From Candidatus Zixiibacteriota bacterium (lineage in GTDB: Bacteria > Zixibacteria > MSB-5A5 > GN15 > FEB-12), in contig QNAG01000042.1 in NCBI GenBank assembly GCA_003641415.1, positions 1 to 14,407 on the forward strand: a stretch of DNA of 14,407 nt. Reading direction: 5' to 3'. Both the position numbers and the translations under genes were made by a program. A model generated the notes under the pieces. The model had not been told where the DNA came from, did no database searches, and was given only the letters and a program-made list of their open reading frames with translations. Shown one piece after another: positions 1 through 7,173 of the stretch (the first letter of the stretch is position 1; each line of letters begins with the position of its first letter).

Positions 1-160
1 ACCCCGCCTGGAGCAAGGCCAAATAGGGGAAGAGGAGTTGATTCGCTCCGTTACTATTCCTGGGTAGGCCGCATGGAGCAACCGGGCAACCGGTCTGCCA
101 AGATAAATGGCTGTTATCTTGCCTCCGGTGAGAATACAGAACTCGGCTTACTTCCTGCTT
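1..160 (+). ncRNA. rnpB: RNase P RNA, 3' part (cut by window start)
   Basis: Catalytic RNA of ribonuclease P, which removes 5' leaders from pre-tRNAs. Universal blocks of bacterial (type A) rnpB appear in the right order: GCAAGGCCAAATAGG (13-27), GGGTAGGC (62-69), AGATAAATGGCTGT (101-114) and ACAGAACTCGGCTTA (136-150, the 3' strand of the catalytic P4 core). Helix P18 can be drawn as ACCGG (81-85), a GCAA tetraloop (86-89) and CCGGT (90-94). An optional P19-like hairpin fits 115-135. CTTCCTGC (151-158) is the expected 3' strand of terminal helix P1, followed by TTTT, so the end is put near 160. The 5' half, including the other strand of P1 and P4, lies outside the window. Short open frames crossing this stretch are accidental. 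Confidence 0.93.
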
Positions 161-192
161 TTCGAGCCTGCCACAAAGTAATGGAGGTTTAT

Positions 193-1932
193 ATGATTGT
201 GGCGCGCCGGTCTACTTCGCTCAAATGGGTAGTGGCTGAAGATCTCGATCCCCAACCTGTTAGCGATTTGTCCTCAGCGACAAATCTACCGTCAAACATT
301 GTTAAAATCCTTATCAGTCGGGATGTTAATACACCTGAAGCAGTACAGCAGTTTCTTAATCCCAAACTCAGCGACCTCGCTGATCCATTCTCACTGGTAG
401 GCATGAAACTTGGAATCGAACGAGTGGTCAAAGCGCTGTTCAACAACGAGAAAATCACTATCTATGGGGACTATGATGTTGACGGTATTACCGCTACTTC
501 GCTGTTGTACATGGTGATAAATAAACTTGGTGGACAGGTTGACTATTACCTCCCCAATCGGCTCACTGAGGGGTACGGACTGTCTAAGGAGGGAATTGAT
601 ATTGCTCATGACCGAGGAACGACTCTCATTATTACAGTCGATACGGGGATCACAGCAGTCGATGAAATTGAATATGCCCGTTCAGTTGGAATCGAGGTTA
701 TTGTTACTGATCACCACGAACCAGGAATGGAAATCCCCAAAGCCCTAACCATCATCAATCCTAAACAGAGAGGTTGTAATTACAAGAGTGAGTTGTCCGG
801 TGTTGGAGTAGCTTTCAAATTCGCTCAAGCGCTGTATAGCGCCCTTAATCAGGACGAAAGCGAATTATGGGAGCATCTCGATCTGGTGGCTATGGGAACG
901 GCTGCAGATATTGTCCCGCTGGTACATGAGAACCGTACACTCACGAAGTTTGGCATTGATCAAATAGCACGAACCACCAAACCGGGATTAAAATCGCTGA
1001 CATTCATCTCGGGGTTGATGGGAAAGAATATCAGTACTGGTCAGGTGGTTTTTATTCTGGCTCCGCGCATCAACGCTCTTGGCCGTTTAGGGAATGCTGG
1101 TCAGGCTATCCGGTTGCTCTCCACTCGAGATGAACGTATAGCATCAGAGATTGCCCGTACGCTTGATAGTGAAAATCGCCGACGTAAAGCAATTGACGAG
1201 AAAACGCTTCAGGAGGCTCTTGTCCAGATGGAGGAAGTTGTCGATCTCGATACTGATAAAGCAATTGTGCTGGCGAAAGAAGGCTGGCATCAGGGTGTTA
1301 TCGGAATAGTAGCCAGTCGTTTGGTAGAACGATACCATCTTCCAACAGTTATGATCTCAGTAATAAACGGCGAGGGAAAAGGTTCTGCCCGATCAATACC
1401 TGGTTTTCATTTAACCAAAGCGCTTAAAAAATGTGAACATCTGCTTATTCGCTACGGTGGTCACATGTATGCCGCTGGTTTATCCATTGCTCAAGAGAAT
1501 GTCGATAGGTTCCGCCGTGAATTCGTAGAAGTTTCCAATCGAATTCTCACAGATGATGACGTTGTTCCTAAACTCCATATCGATTTAGAGATAGAACTTA
1601 CTGATATTGATGATACCTTCATGGACAACATTGAAGCTTTTGCGCCTTTTGGACCTCAAAATATGAGGCCGGTGTTTCTGACACGCAACTGTGAAGTCTC
1701 CGCTCAACCGTATGTGGTCGGTAATAACCACCTCAAGATGCGTATCCGCAAGGGTGAGGCCCAGTTCGATGTCATCGGATTCGGTTTTGGCGACATGGCT
1801 CATGTAATCTCATCACGAGGGTGTATGGTGGATGTGGTTTACGTAGTAGAATACAACACATACCATAATGTCACTCGAAAACAAATTCGCTTGAAGGATA
1901 TCCGTCTGACAGCAGGCACAGCGCCGGTCTGA
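193..1932 (+). CDS. recJ: Single-stranded-DNA-specific 5'-3' exonuclease RecJ
   Basis: RecJ degrades single-stranded DNA 5' to 3' in RecF-pathway recombination, mismatch repair and fork processing in the cytoplasm. The 579-residue product has the DHH phosphoesterase core: GDYDVDG at residues 92-98 (metal-binding motif I), the signature DHH at 173-175 in VTDHHEPG, and the DHHA1 motif GGHMYAAG at 422-429. An OB-like C-terminal region follows (about 455-570, with VFLTRNCEV and NHLKMRIRKG). Length matches the usual 560-580. The frame is open back to the window edge, but an ATG at 73 lies inside rnpB. The ATG at 193 has GGAGG (183-187) five bases upstream, so it is chosen. It starts about 30 bases after rnpB with no visible terminator between, and meaB follows 16 bases after its stop. 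Confidence 0.96.
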   Translation: MIVARRSTSLKWVVAEDLDPQPVSDLSSATNLPSNIVKILISRDVNTPEAVQQFLNPKLSDLADPFSLVGMKLGIERVVKALFNNEKITIYGDYDVDGITATSLLYMVINKLGGQVDYYLPNRLTEGYGLSKEGIDIAHDRGTTLIITVDTGITAVDEIEYARSVGIEVIVTDHHEPGMEIPKALTIINPKQRGCNYKSELSGVGVAFKFAQALYSALNQDESELWEHLDLVAMGTAADIVPLVHENRTLTKFGIDQIARTTKPGLKSLTFISGLMGKNISTGQVVFILAPRINALGRLGNAGQAIRLLSTRDERIASEIARTLDSENRRRKAIDEKTLQEALVQMEEVVDLDTDKAIVLAKEGWHQGVIGIVASRLVERYHLPTVMISVINGEGKGSARSIPGFHLTKALKKCEHLLIRYGGHMYAAGLSIAQENVDRFRREFVEVSNRILTDDDVVPKLHIDLEIELTDIDDTFMDNIEAFAPFGPQNMRPVFLTRNCEVSAQPYVVGNNHLKMRIRKGEAQFDVIGFGFGDMAHVISSRGCMVDVVYVVEYNTYHNVTRKQIRLKDIRLTAGTAPV

Positions 1933-1948
1933 CTCAAGGGTTTGAATT

Positions 1949-2896
1949 ATGGCCATAATAGATAGGTTCTACGCTGGTGATATCCGAGCTCTGTCAAAAA
2001 TGGTTTCATTTATAGAGAACCGCCGCCAAGGATACCGCGATATTTTGGCTCGGATGTATGGGTCAGTCGGAAGGTCTTTGCGCATCGGAATAACTGGTCC
2101 TCCTGGGGCTGGAAAATCAACCCTTGTCAACGGTCTTATCCATGAGTTTCTCAAAGATCAACAGAAGGTTGGAGTAGTCGCTGTCGATCCTACTTCTCCC
2201 TTCACTGGCGGCGCCCTATTGGGAGACCGTGTCCGATTGAATGATTTCCCTGTCGATGGTCGCGTCTATTTTCGTTCCATGGCTACTCGTGGCGCCTCTG
2301 GAGGATTAGCCGCCGCCACACAAAACGTTACCGTTGTCTATGATGCTTTTGGTTTTGATATTACCCTAATCGAAACCGTTGGGGTCGGACAGGTGGAACT
2401 TGATATTGTCGATGCATGCGATGCGGTAGTTGTGGTAATGGTGCCGGAATCGGGTGACGCTGTGCAAACTATGAAGGCCGGCTTGATGGAAATAGCCAAT
2501 GTTTTCTGTGTCAACAAGGCTGACAGACAGGGGGCAGAAAGGATCATCTCGGAGTTGCGACAATCTATGGAACAACGCAAGAGTGAAGATGACACTTGGA
2601 GAATTCCGGTTATCCCTACAGAGGCAATCACGAGGAAAAATATCGACAAACTAGCCGGTAATATTGGTAGCTTTATTGATACCGCCAGAACCAGTGGCCG
2701 TTTTGACCAGCACCGTCTTGGGCAGATCAAGAAGCAGATAATGAATATTCTGCAGAACCGCTTTCAGCGAGAATTTGTAGATCGACTGGCTGGGCAGGTT
2801 GAGTTTGACCGTATCATTAATGAAATAGCTCACGGCCATTCCGATCCTTACTCGGTAGGTGATAAGCTCTATCAAAAGTTTTCCACGAGTAAATAG
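1949..2896 (+). CDS. meaB: Methylmalonyl-CoA mutase-associated GTPase MeaB (ArgK family)
   Basis: P-loop GTPase of the G3E/MeaB family. The family gates cofactor loading and protects adenosylcobalamin-dependent methylmalonyl-CoA mutase, which interconverts methylmalonyl-CoA and succinyl-CoA. In the 315 residues, Walker A is GPPGAGKST (50-58). The family blocks AVDPTSPFTGGALLGDR and FRSMATRGASGG follow, then ETVGVGQVE (G3/switch region) and the base-specificity motif NKAD (189-192). The C-terminal helical part fits the dimerisation arm. Length is normal. The start has AAGGG (1936-1940) eight bases upstream. It lies 16 bases after recJ, probably in the same transcript. The mutase genes, its common neighbours, are not in the window, so the partner must be encoded elsewhere. 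Older ArgK labels (arginine/ornithine transport kinase) are considered wrong for this family. Confidence 0.95.
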   Translation: MAIIDRFYAGDIRALSKMVSFIENRRQGYRDILARMYGSVGRSLRIGITGPPGAGKSTLVNGLIHEFLKDQQKVGVVAVDPTSPFTGGALLGDRVRLNDFPVDGRVYFRSMATRGASGGLAAATQNVTVVYDAFGFDITLIETVGVGQVELDIVDACDAVVVVMVPESGDAVQTMKAGLMEIANVFCVNKADRQGAERIISELRQSMEQRKSEDDTWRIPVIPTEAITRKNIDKLAGNIGSFIDTARTSGRFDQHRLGQIKKQIMNILQNRFQREFVDRLAGQVEFDRIINEIAHGHSDPYSVGDKLYQKFSTSK

Positions 2897-2938
2897 CAGG
2901 TTTAAAGAAGAAATATTCTGGTCATTGTTGTAAATATC

Positions 2939-2986
2939 AAGTAATTCGGAGATAGTTTTATGGAAGGCTACAGGTACGAATTACTT
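2939..2986. other. Inverted repeat between convergent genes
   Basis: AAGTAATTCG (2939-2948) is matched exactly by CGAATTACTT (2977-2986), with 28 bases between. It lies in the 137-base gap between the convergent stops of meaB and the metalloprotease gene, where a bidirectional terminator would be useful. There is no T-run after either arm and the loop is long, so an intrinsic terminator is only a guess. The rest of the gap is AT-rich apart from a G6 run (3010-3015), and I see no gene in it. Confidence 0.3.
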
Positions 2987-3033
2987 CATAATAAATGTTA
3001 ACGAAAAATGGGGGGAGGTGAAGAAATTGGATG

Positions 3034-5067
3034 TCAGTATGGATTACATGGGGGGGGATTCCCTCCCTGGAAGAGATAACTAACAAGAGCCGTCAAATCG
3101 CCAACGTTGATGTCTTCTTCACACGTAAAATCTCCAGCATCAGAAATAGGCACAGGTTCTGGTCCACCAGTAAAAAGATAAGCCACGAGCCAAGTCAGGT
3201 CTGAAACTGAGATAATGCCATCGAAATCAAGATCTCCGTGTTGAAGGACAGTTCTCGCTCCCGAAAACTGGGAATCGACTACGGTTGTATCATTCCGTGA
3301 CCACACCTTAAATGTGAGAGAAGAAAGATTGTTCAACGGAGTCCCCTGTGCAGGATGTATAGGAATCGTTACAATCGTATCGTCTCCAGCAAGAACAGCA
3401 ATATCAAATGAATCAGGTTCGATCCACCCATAGGCATCCCAGCCTGTTATTCTATAGACATCATTAAGAGTAGATGTGTTGATAATCCGATACTCATAAT
3501 CCCGGATCCCCCCGGAGTATACTGAGGAATCGATAGTTAGAATTTCTGATTCGACCGAGTATGGTAGTCGAACATTAGCCGAGTAGCTAAAGAAAGCGCC
3601 TTCAGAGTATTCCGAAAGATTGGCTCCTACTAAAGTTACTCGGTAGTATGTTTCAAACAGTGGTATTTCAATGGTGCCATACATGGATATGGGATCCAAC
3701 TCAATTTTCACAAATTCATGAACATTTTCGGTCAACGATTTAACTACATAAGCCGACCACTCTCTGTTATCGTCGCCGTTGAAAGAAAGTTCTAGAATAC
3801 CAGTCGCGGTTCCCGGGAAAAAATCAATATAGCAGGAACCATAGCCCGCTGGATTTTTAGGTGATGTCAGCAACTCAACAGGATATGAAGCATGGCTGCG
3901 TGCAATATCAACTGCCGGATATTGTGAGCTTTCTTCATAGTGCAACCCATCGTCTCTTGTATCTGTACATAAGTTCCAGACTGTGAATTCTGCAAAAGCT
4001 GAATCAACCGTCCAACCATACCGCGTATTAATTGTATCAGCCAAAGCATCAAAAGCAACATCCCAGATAGCCCCTTCCCACATAGCAACCATCAGAGAAG
4101 TATCGAACTTCTCTGCGAGAAACATGGCCCAGATGAAGCTCCCATAGGCGTGACTGCCATTGTCCATCAGAGATTTTTCCGGGACCTGCATAAATGTCTC
4201 AAGATACTGATAGTTGTCATCTGTTGCATCAAACACAATGTCTTCGAAATACACAGCATCATGTTCCTTAATCCAGGTCGGTTCTGAAACATCATAGGCG
4301 TACTGGCAACTATGATGAAATTCGTGAGCACAAGTGACTTTCGCCGCTCCGGCTTGGTCTCCCTCGGGATCGTTGTTGGGAGGAAATCCAAGGAAATCAT
4401 TATTAATTACAATATAACTGTAATAGTCGTTCCAGGGTTCAGGACCGAGTCCTTCCGGCATCGAGTAGCCATAGAGACCTGTTTCCTCGAAATAAATATC
4501 ATAAAGAGAATCTCCTCCGAGTTCACCATCACTTGGAGGAAGCAGGTACCCAAGATCAATGTGGCATTCTAAAGCGGAATCACAGTAGGCAGCGCACTTC
4601 TCTACAAAATCAGGAACACCATTGAAATCATCATCTGCCGATGGGACCGAATCTGCGCCTGATGTATCATAATGCATCCAGAAAAAGCCACTCGGTGATA
4701 GGAACTTGAATTCTGTCTCTGCTCTGAGGAAAGCAGTCTGGAAGTATTCCTTGGTCTCAGTCGAGAGAGCATCCCATTGGCTGCGGATATCATCTATTAC
4801 AGGAGAACCGCAACGTCCTGTCATTATAGAACTTGAAAGAGGGGTTGGAAGAAATCTATCGGGAAGGTTCTCGGGGAATTTGATAGCTGTAATCTGAAGC
4901 CTGACTTTTTCATCAAGCGTAAGATGGCCATCCTTATACTCCTGCTCGATCAATTCCAAAGCTACCAATTCCATTCCAGGTCCGGGATTGGGAGAAGTAT
5001 CATTCGCTGCAACTATAACTAGACTTAAACCGATAAGAAGAATTGTGATAACTAAGGGGCGAATCAT
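3034..5067 (-). CDS. Secreted MXAN_6640-type metalloprotease with dockerin-like C-terminus
   Basis: Predicted exported zinc metalloprotease of 677 residues. An N-terminal signal peptide (about 1-21, hydrophobic from residue 4) precedes a region with a Ca-binding-like DDDFNGVPD (145-153). The catalytic motif HEFHH is at 248-252 in VTCAHEFHHSCQYAYD. Sixteen residues after its last His comes W265-I-K-E268-H-D-A-V-Y-F-E-D; E268 is the likely third zinc ligand, as in gluzincins. A beta-rich middle (about 400-605) resembles adhesion or Ig-like modules. Residues 610-677 carry two dockerin-type F-hand repeats, GDLDFDGIISVSDL and GDFTCEEDINVGDL, each followed by a YLF-GG linker. The substrate is unknown. 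The start ATG has AAAGGAA just upstream. A candidate promoter lies at 5099-5127. It shares a strand with the Omp85-like gene upstream, which may help place such proteins at the surface. The family call rests on motifs and layout. Confidence 0.8.
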   Translation of the reverse strand: MIRPLVITILLIGLSLVIVAANDTSPNPGPGMELVALELIEQEYKDGHLTLDEKVRLQITAIKFPENLPDRFLPTPLSSSIMTGRCGSPVIDDIRSQWDALSTETKEYFQTAFLRAETEFKFLSPSGFFWMHYDTSGADSVPSADDDFNGVPDFVEKCAAYCDSALECHIDLGYLLPPSDGELGGDSLYDIYFEETGLYGYSMPEGLGPEPWNDYYSYIVINNDFLGFPPNNDPEGDQAGAAKVTCAHEFHHSCQYAYDVSEPTWIKEHDAVYFEDIVFDATDDNYQYLETFMQVPEKSLMDNGSHAYGSFIWAMFLAEKFDTSLMVAMWEGAIWDVAFDALADTINTRYGWTVDSAFAEFTVWNLCTDTRDDGLHYEESSQYPAVDIARSHASYPVELLTSPKNPAGYGSCYIDFFPGTATGILELSFNGDDNREWSAYVVKSLTENVHEFVKIELDPISMYGTIEIPLFETYYRVTLVGANLSEYSEGAFFSYSANVRLPYSVESEILTIDSSVYSGGIRDYEYRIINTSTLNDVYRITGWDAYGWIEPDSFDIAVLAGDDTIVTIPIHPAQGTPLNNLSSLTFKVWSRNDTTVVDSQFSGARTVLQHGDLDFDGIISVSDLTWLVAYLFTGGPEPVPISDAGDFTCEEDINVGDLTALVSYLFQGGNPPPCNPY
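3050..3057 (-). repeat. Mononucleotide run (C8 on the coding strand)
   Basis: An 8-base G run on the + strand, read as C8 in the metalloprotease gene, encodes most of the Pro-Pro-Pro near the C-terminus, five residues before the stop. Loss of one base would extend the protein by roughly 30 residues. Gain of one would end it at once with Met-stop. Only the extreme tail would change. Confidence 0.6.
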
Positions 5068-5098
5068 AGTTATTCCTTTTTAGATCAAGCACATTAGT

Positions 5099-5127
5099 TG
5101 TATACAGTATCGGCTCAAAGTAGCCAA
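5099..5127 (-). promoter_or_regulatory. Candidate promoter of the metalloprotease gene
   Basis: Reading the minus strand, TTGGCT (5127-5122), a 17-base spacer and TATACA (5104-5099) resemble sigma-70-type -35 and -10 boxes. Transcription would start near 5092, about 25 bases before the ATG at 5067. Both boxes are partial matches, and FCB-group bacteria may use different consensus sequences, so this is tentative. Confidence 0.3.
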
Positions 5128-5321
5128 TCTGCATCATTAGTGAAGTAGCATCAGCTTACCGTCACCATCTGTGGGAAAAATATTCAGATTCAACGATCGG
5201 ACGATAATCAAAATGTTTAGTGAATTGCAGAAGTTCATATTACCAATTCACCGGTATGGCCAAAACTTGTACGCTTGTCATAAGCTGTAAAATCAGACGA
5301 CCAACAAGAACACCACCTATT

Positions 5322-5337
5322 ATACAATTTATTGTAT
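5322..5337. other. AT-rich palindrome just after the Omp85-like gene
   Basis: ATACAATTTATTGTAT is a 7-base perfect inverted repeat with a 2-base centre, starting two bases past the stop codon on the minus strand. It could be an operator, or a weak hairpin protecting the transcript 3' end; with only one G-C pair per arm it is not a strong terminator. The minus strand also reads TATAAT at 5324-5319, but the TTGACA found upstream (5353-5348) is 23 bases away, too far for a normal promoter. The remainder of the 271-base gap (5068-5338) holds the candidate promoter at 5099-5127 and no gene that I can see. Confidence 0.35.
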
Positions 5338-5338
5338 T

Positions 5339-7021
5339 TCAATAAGTTGTCAATAGCAAACTGGTCCCTCGCACTTCGAAATACTGTTTAAAACCGATTG
5401 AAAGTTGCCATCTGTTGTACTCCGAAAAAGTAAGATCGACACGAATTATTCGGTCACGACTGGAATGACCAATTCCCGTCCGTAACCCGATCCCACCACT
5501 GAAATAAAAATCACGCCAACTTAGTTCCTCGTTTTGTTTCCACGTTCTCCCACCATCTATAAAAACAGCCGGTGAAAATATCGCAGATAGAATTTCTAAC
5601 TTTGGGAAGAAACGCAGCTCGGCATTGAAAACAGCTCGTCGATTACCGGTCTTAAAATGTGTCCCATAACCTCTGATACCATTCTCTCCTCCGAGTGAGA
5701 CGCCCTCGGTCTCATCGCTTCTCCAGTCAGAATAGTATGAGCTATGACTTGCAAAAGTCACGAAATCCATCTGATAGCTATAGTAGTACAATGATAAACT
5801 CGTTAATTTTCGAAGGTTTTCGTTACTGCGAAACCACAATTCGCTTGAATAAGTTATATAGGCAAGATTATTCAAGAATCGGTAACCCTGTGATAATCTC
5901 ACATCAATCCTATCCCACACATGGTCACGGAATCCCGGCAAAAACGCTCTGCCCACTGTTAGATCTACTGTCTGACCCAGAGCAAAGTCTTCCGTATACT
6001 GAATGCCATCGATCTGTCTCAACTTAGCAAAATTTAGATTTGCTGCAATCACTCTAGCACCAAGAACATGATAGACAGAATCGTGTGATAATGCCGACGC
6101 TACCATTTCGATATCTTGTTGGTTATTACTGATTGTTACTGTGTCAAATGCCTTTTCAAAATTATATATATACATCCAGCTTAACATAAGTTTGCGATGA
6201 TATGACCCAAAACGCCGACCAAACCGAAGAGTAAAATTTTCGGTTTTGCTTCTATACTGACCAATCAGCATGGAATCATTGTAAATATCCTGTCTGTTAT
6301 CTGAGGATCCCCAGATAATATCCCAGGTAGATTTTTGTTTCAGATTATAAAAAGGTCGATAGACAGCCAGCTTTTTGATTCTCTCAGCCGGGTTGTCGGA
6401 GTACCTGGTATCAATGCTTACTGAGCGTCCGAAGAAACGCTGATTAATAAATTGACCACTAAAATAATCATCATCCATATCCTGAAAAGCATAACCCAGT
6501 AAGAGATATTTGTTAAGTCCAAACAGGTTACGATCTGAAGCAGTCAAATCGAAATTGCTTTTATTCCCCTCGCGAGAGAAACCTGGTCCAATAGAAAGCG
6601 TCCATTCATCAACCGTCACAACTCTGACCAAAAGATTGCCATTTGTTAAGGTATCTGTTTCAATCCAGGCATCGTATAGCTGAAGGAAGTTCCTGAGATT
6701 TCTCGTTGTTTCTTCAGCCAACTCTACGGGAAATGGCTCTCCTACCGTGAACAGCACTTCTCGTCTTATGACATTTTCGCGTGTTTTCCAGTGTAACCTA
6801 TTGGCCAATTGGAAGACAAAGCGGCGAAGTCTTGAACCTTTTACTTCAAAAACATTCCGGTTGTCAATTTCAATGCTGTCAACTATCCGTCCGGAGGCAT
6901 ACTCAGGTATCTCAGAAGCAAGCTTATCCGGTACCTTGGCTATAGATTCGCAACATATCAGATGCTGGAGTAAAACCAAAAGGCTGATAAAAAGCGGAAG
7001 CTTGATGAAAAAACAGTGCAA
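5339..7021 (-). CDS. Omp85/BamA-family outer-membrane protein (surface antigen D15-like)
   Basis: Outer-membrane beta-barrel of the Omp85 superfamily, which inserts or translocates proteins across the outer membrane. The 560-residue product starts with a signal sequence (HCFFIKLPLFISLLVLLQHL). One POTRA-like module follows, with ENVIRREVLFTVGEPFP and an amphipathic stretch AEETTRNLRNFLQLYDAWIE. The rest is a beta-rich barrel with many alternating aromatic strands. The lid-loop motif GENGIRGYG (Arg about residue 450) corresponds to the family's conserved VRGY/F. The last strand, RWQLSIGFKQYF, looks like a beta-signal but is followed by 12 more residues ending in Tyr. Start choice is uncertain. 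The frame is open to a TTG at 7111 with an ATG at 7105, neither with a ribosome site. TTG at 7021 has GGAG six bases upstream and sits directly before the signal sequence, so I prefer it. BamA itself usually has five POTRAs, so this is a shorter paralogue. Confidence 0.8.
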   Translation of the reverse strand: MHCFFIKLPLFISLLVLLQHLICCESIAKVPDKLASEIPEYASGRIVDSIEIDNRNVFEVKGSRLRRFVFQLANRLHWKTRENVIRREVLFTVGEPFPVELAEETTRNLRNFLQLYDAWIETDTLTNGNLLVRVVTVDEWTLSIGPGFSREGNKSNFDLTASDRNLFGLNKYLLLGYAFQDMDDDYFSGQFINQRFFGRSVSIDTRYSDNPAERIKKLAVYRPFYNLKQKSTWDIIWGSSDNRQDIYNDSMLIGQYRSKTENFTLRFGRRFGSYHRKLMLSWMYIYNFEKAFDTVTISNNQQDIEMVASALSHDSVYHVLGARVIAANLNFAKLRQIDGIQYTEDFALGQTVDLTVGRAFLPGFRDHVWDRIDVRLSQGYRFLNNLAYITYSSELWFRSNENLRKLTSLSLYYYSYQMDFVTFASHSSYYSDWRSDETEGVSLGGENGIRGYGTHFKTGNRRAVFNAELRFFPKLEILSAIFSPAVFIDGGRTWKQNEELSWRDFYFSGGIGLRTGIGHSSRDRIIRVDLTFSEYNRWQLSIGFKQYFEVRGTSLLLTTY

Positions 7022-7098
7022 GTCATTCTCCAATCGATCCTTATGAATAAATGCAGAAAGGGCAGAGTTGCAAGAAATTACTTCATTTACTATTCCCC

Positions 7099-7127
7099 TT
7101 AACATTCTCAAAAGAAAGCCGATTAAT
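7099..7127 (+). promoter_or_regulatory. Weak candidate promoter of the pilus operon
   Basis: TTAACA (7099-7104), a 17-base spacer and ATTAAT (7122-7127) lie about 46 bases before the ATG of the ATPase gene, in the divergent gap between the two transcription units. The -10 box is only a 4/6 match; TAGAAT at 7130-7135 is an alternative -10 without a good partner. A promoter must exist near here because the upstream gene points away. Which bases form it is a guess. Confidence 0.2.
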
Positions 7128-7173
7128 CATAGAATAGAAGCATCGTTTACCTAACTAAGATATTAGAAGACTG

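Noticed and set aside
2..67. Open frame ending in TAG at 65-67 that looks like the C-terminus of an upstream protein
   Set aside because: The same bases match conserved blocks of RNase P RNA, which explains the stretch fully.
99..121. Perfect inverted repeat CAAGATAA / TTATCTTG as a regulatory hairpin or terminator
   Set aside because: It lies in rnpB, where one arm belongs to a conserved core segment; a P19-like fold with the following bases is more likely.
73..192. N-terminal extension of RecJ from the ATG at 73
   Set aside because: It would be translated from inside rnpB, has no ribosome site, and RecJ homologues begin near the ATG at 193, which has GGAGG.
2338..2730. 130-residue frame on the minus strand inside meaB
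   Set aside because: It is a reverse-strand shadow of a conserved gene with low-complexity Ser/Thr/Ile content and no ribosome site.
5319..5353. TTGACA and TATAAT on the minus strand as a strong promoter
   Set aside because: Both boxes are perfect, but the spacer is 23 bases, too long for a normal sigma-70-type promoter.
7060..7072. RpoN-like GGGCAGAGTTGCA upstream of the pilus operon
   Set aside because: GG and GC are 8 bases apart instead of 10, so it does not fit the -24/-12 spacing.
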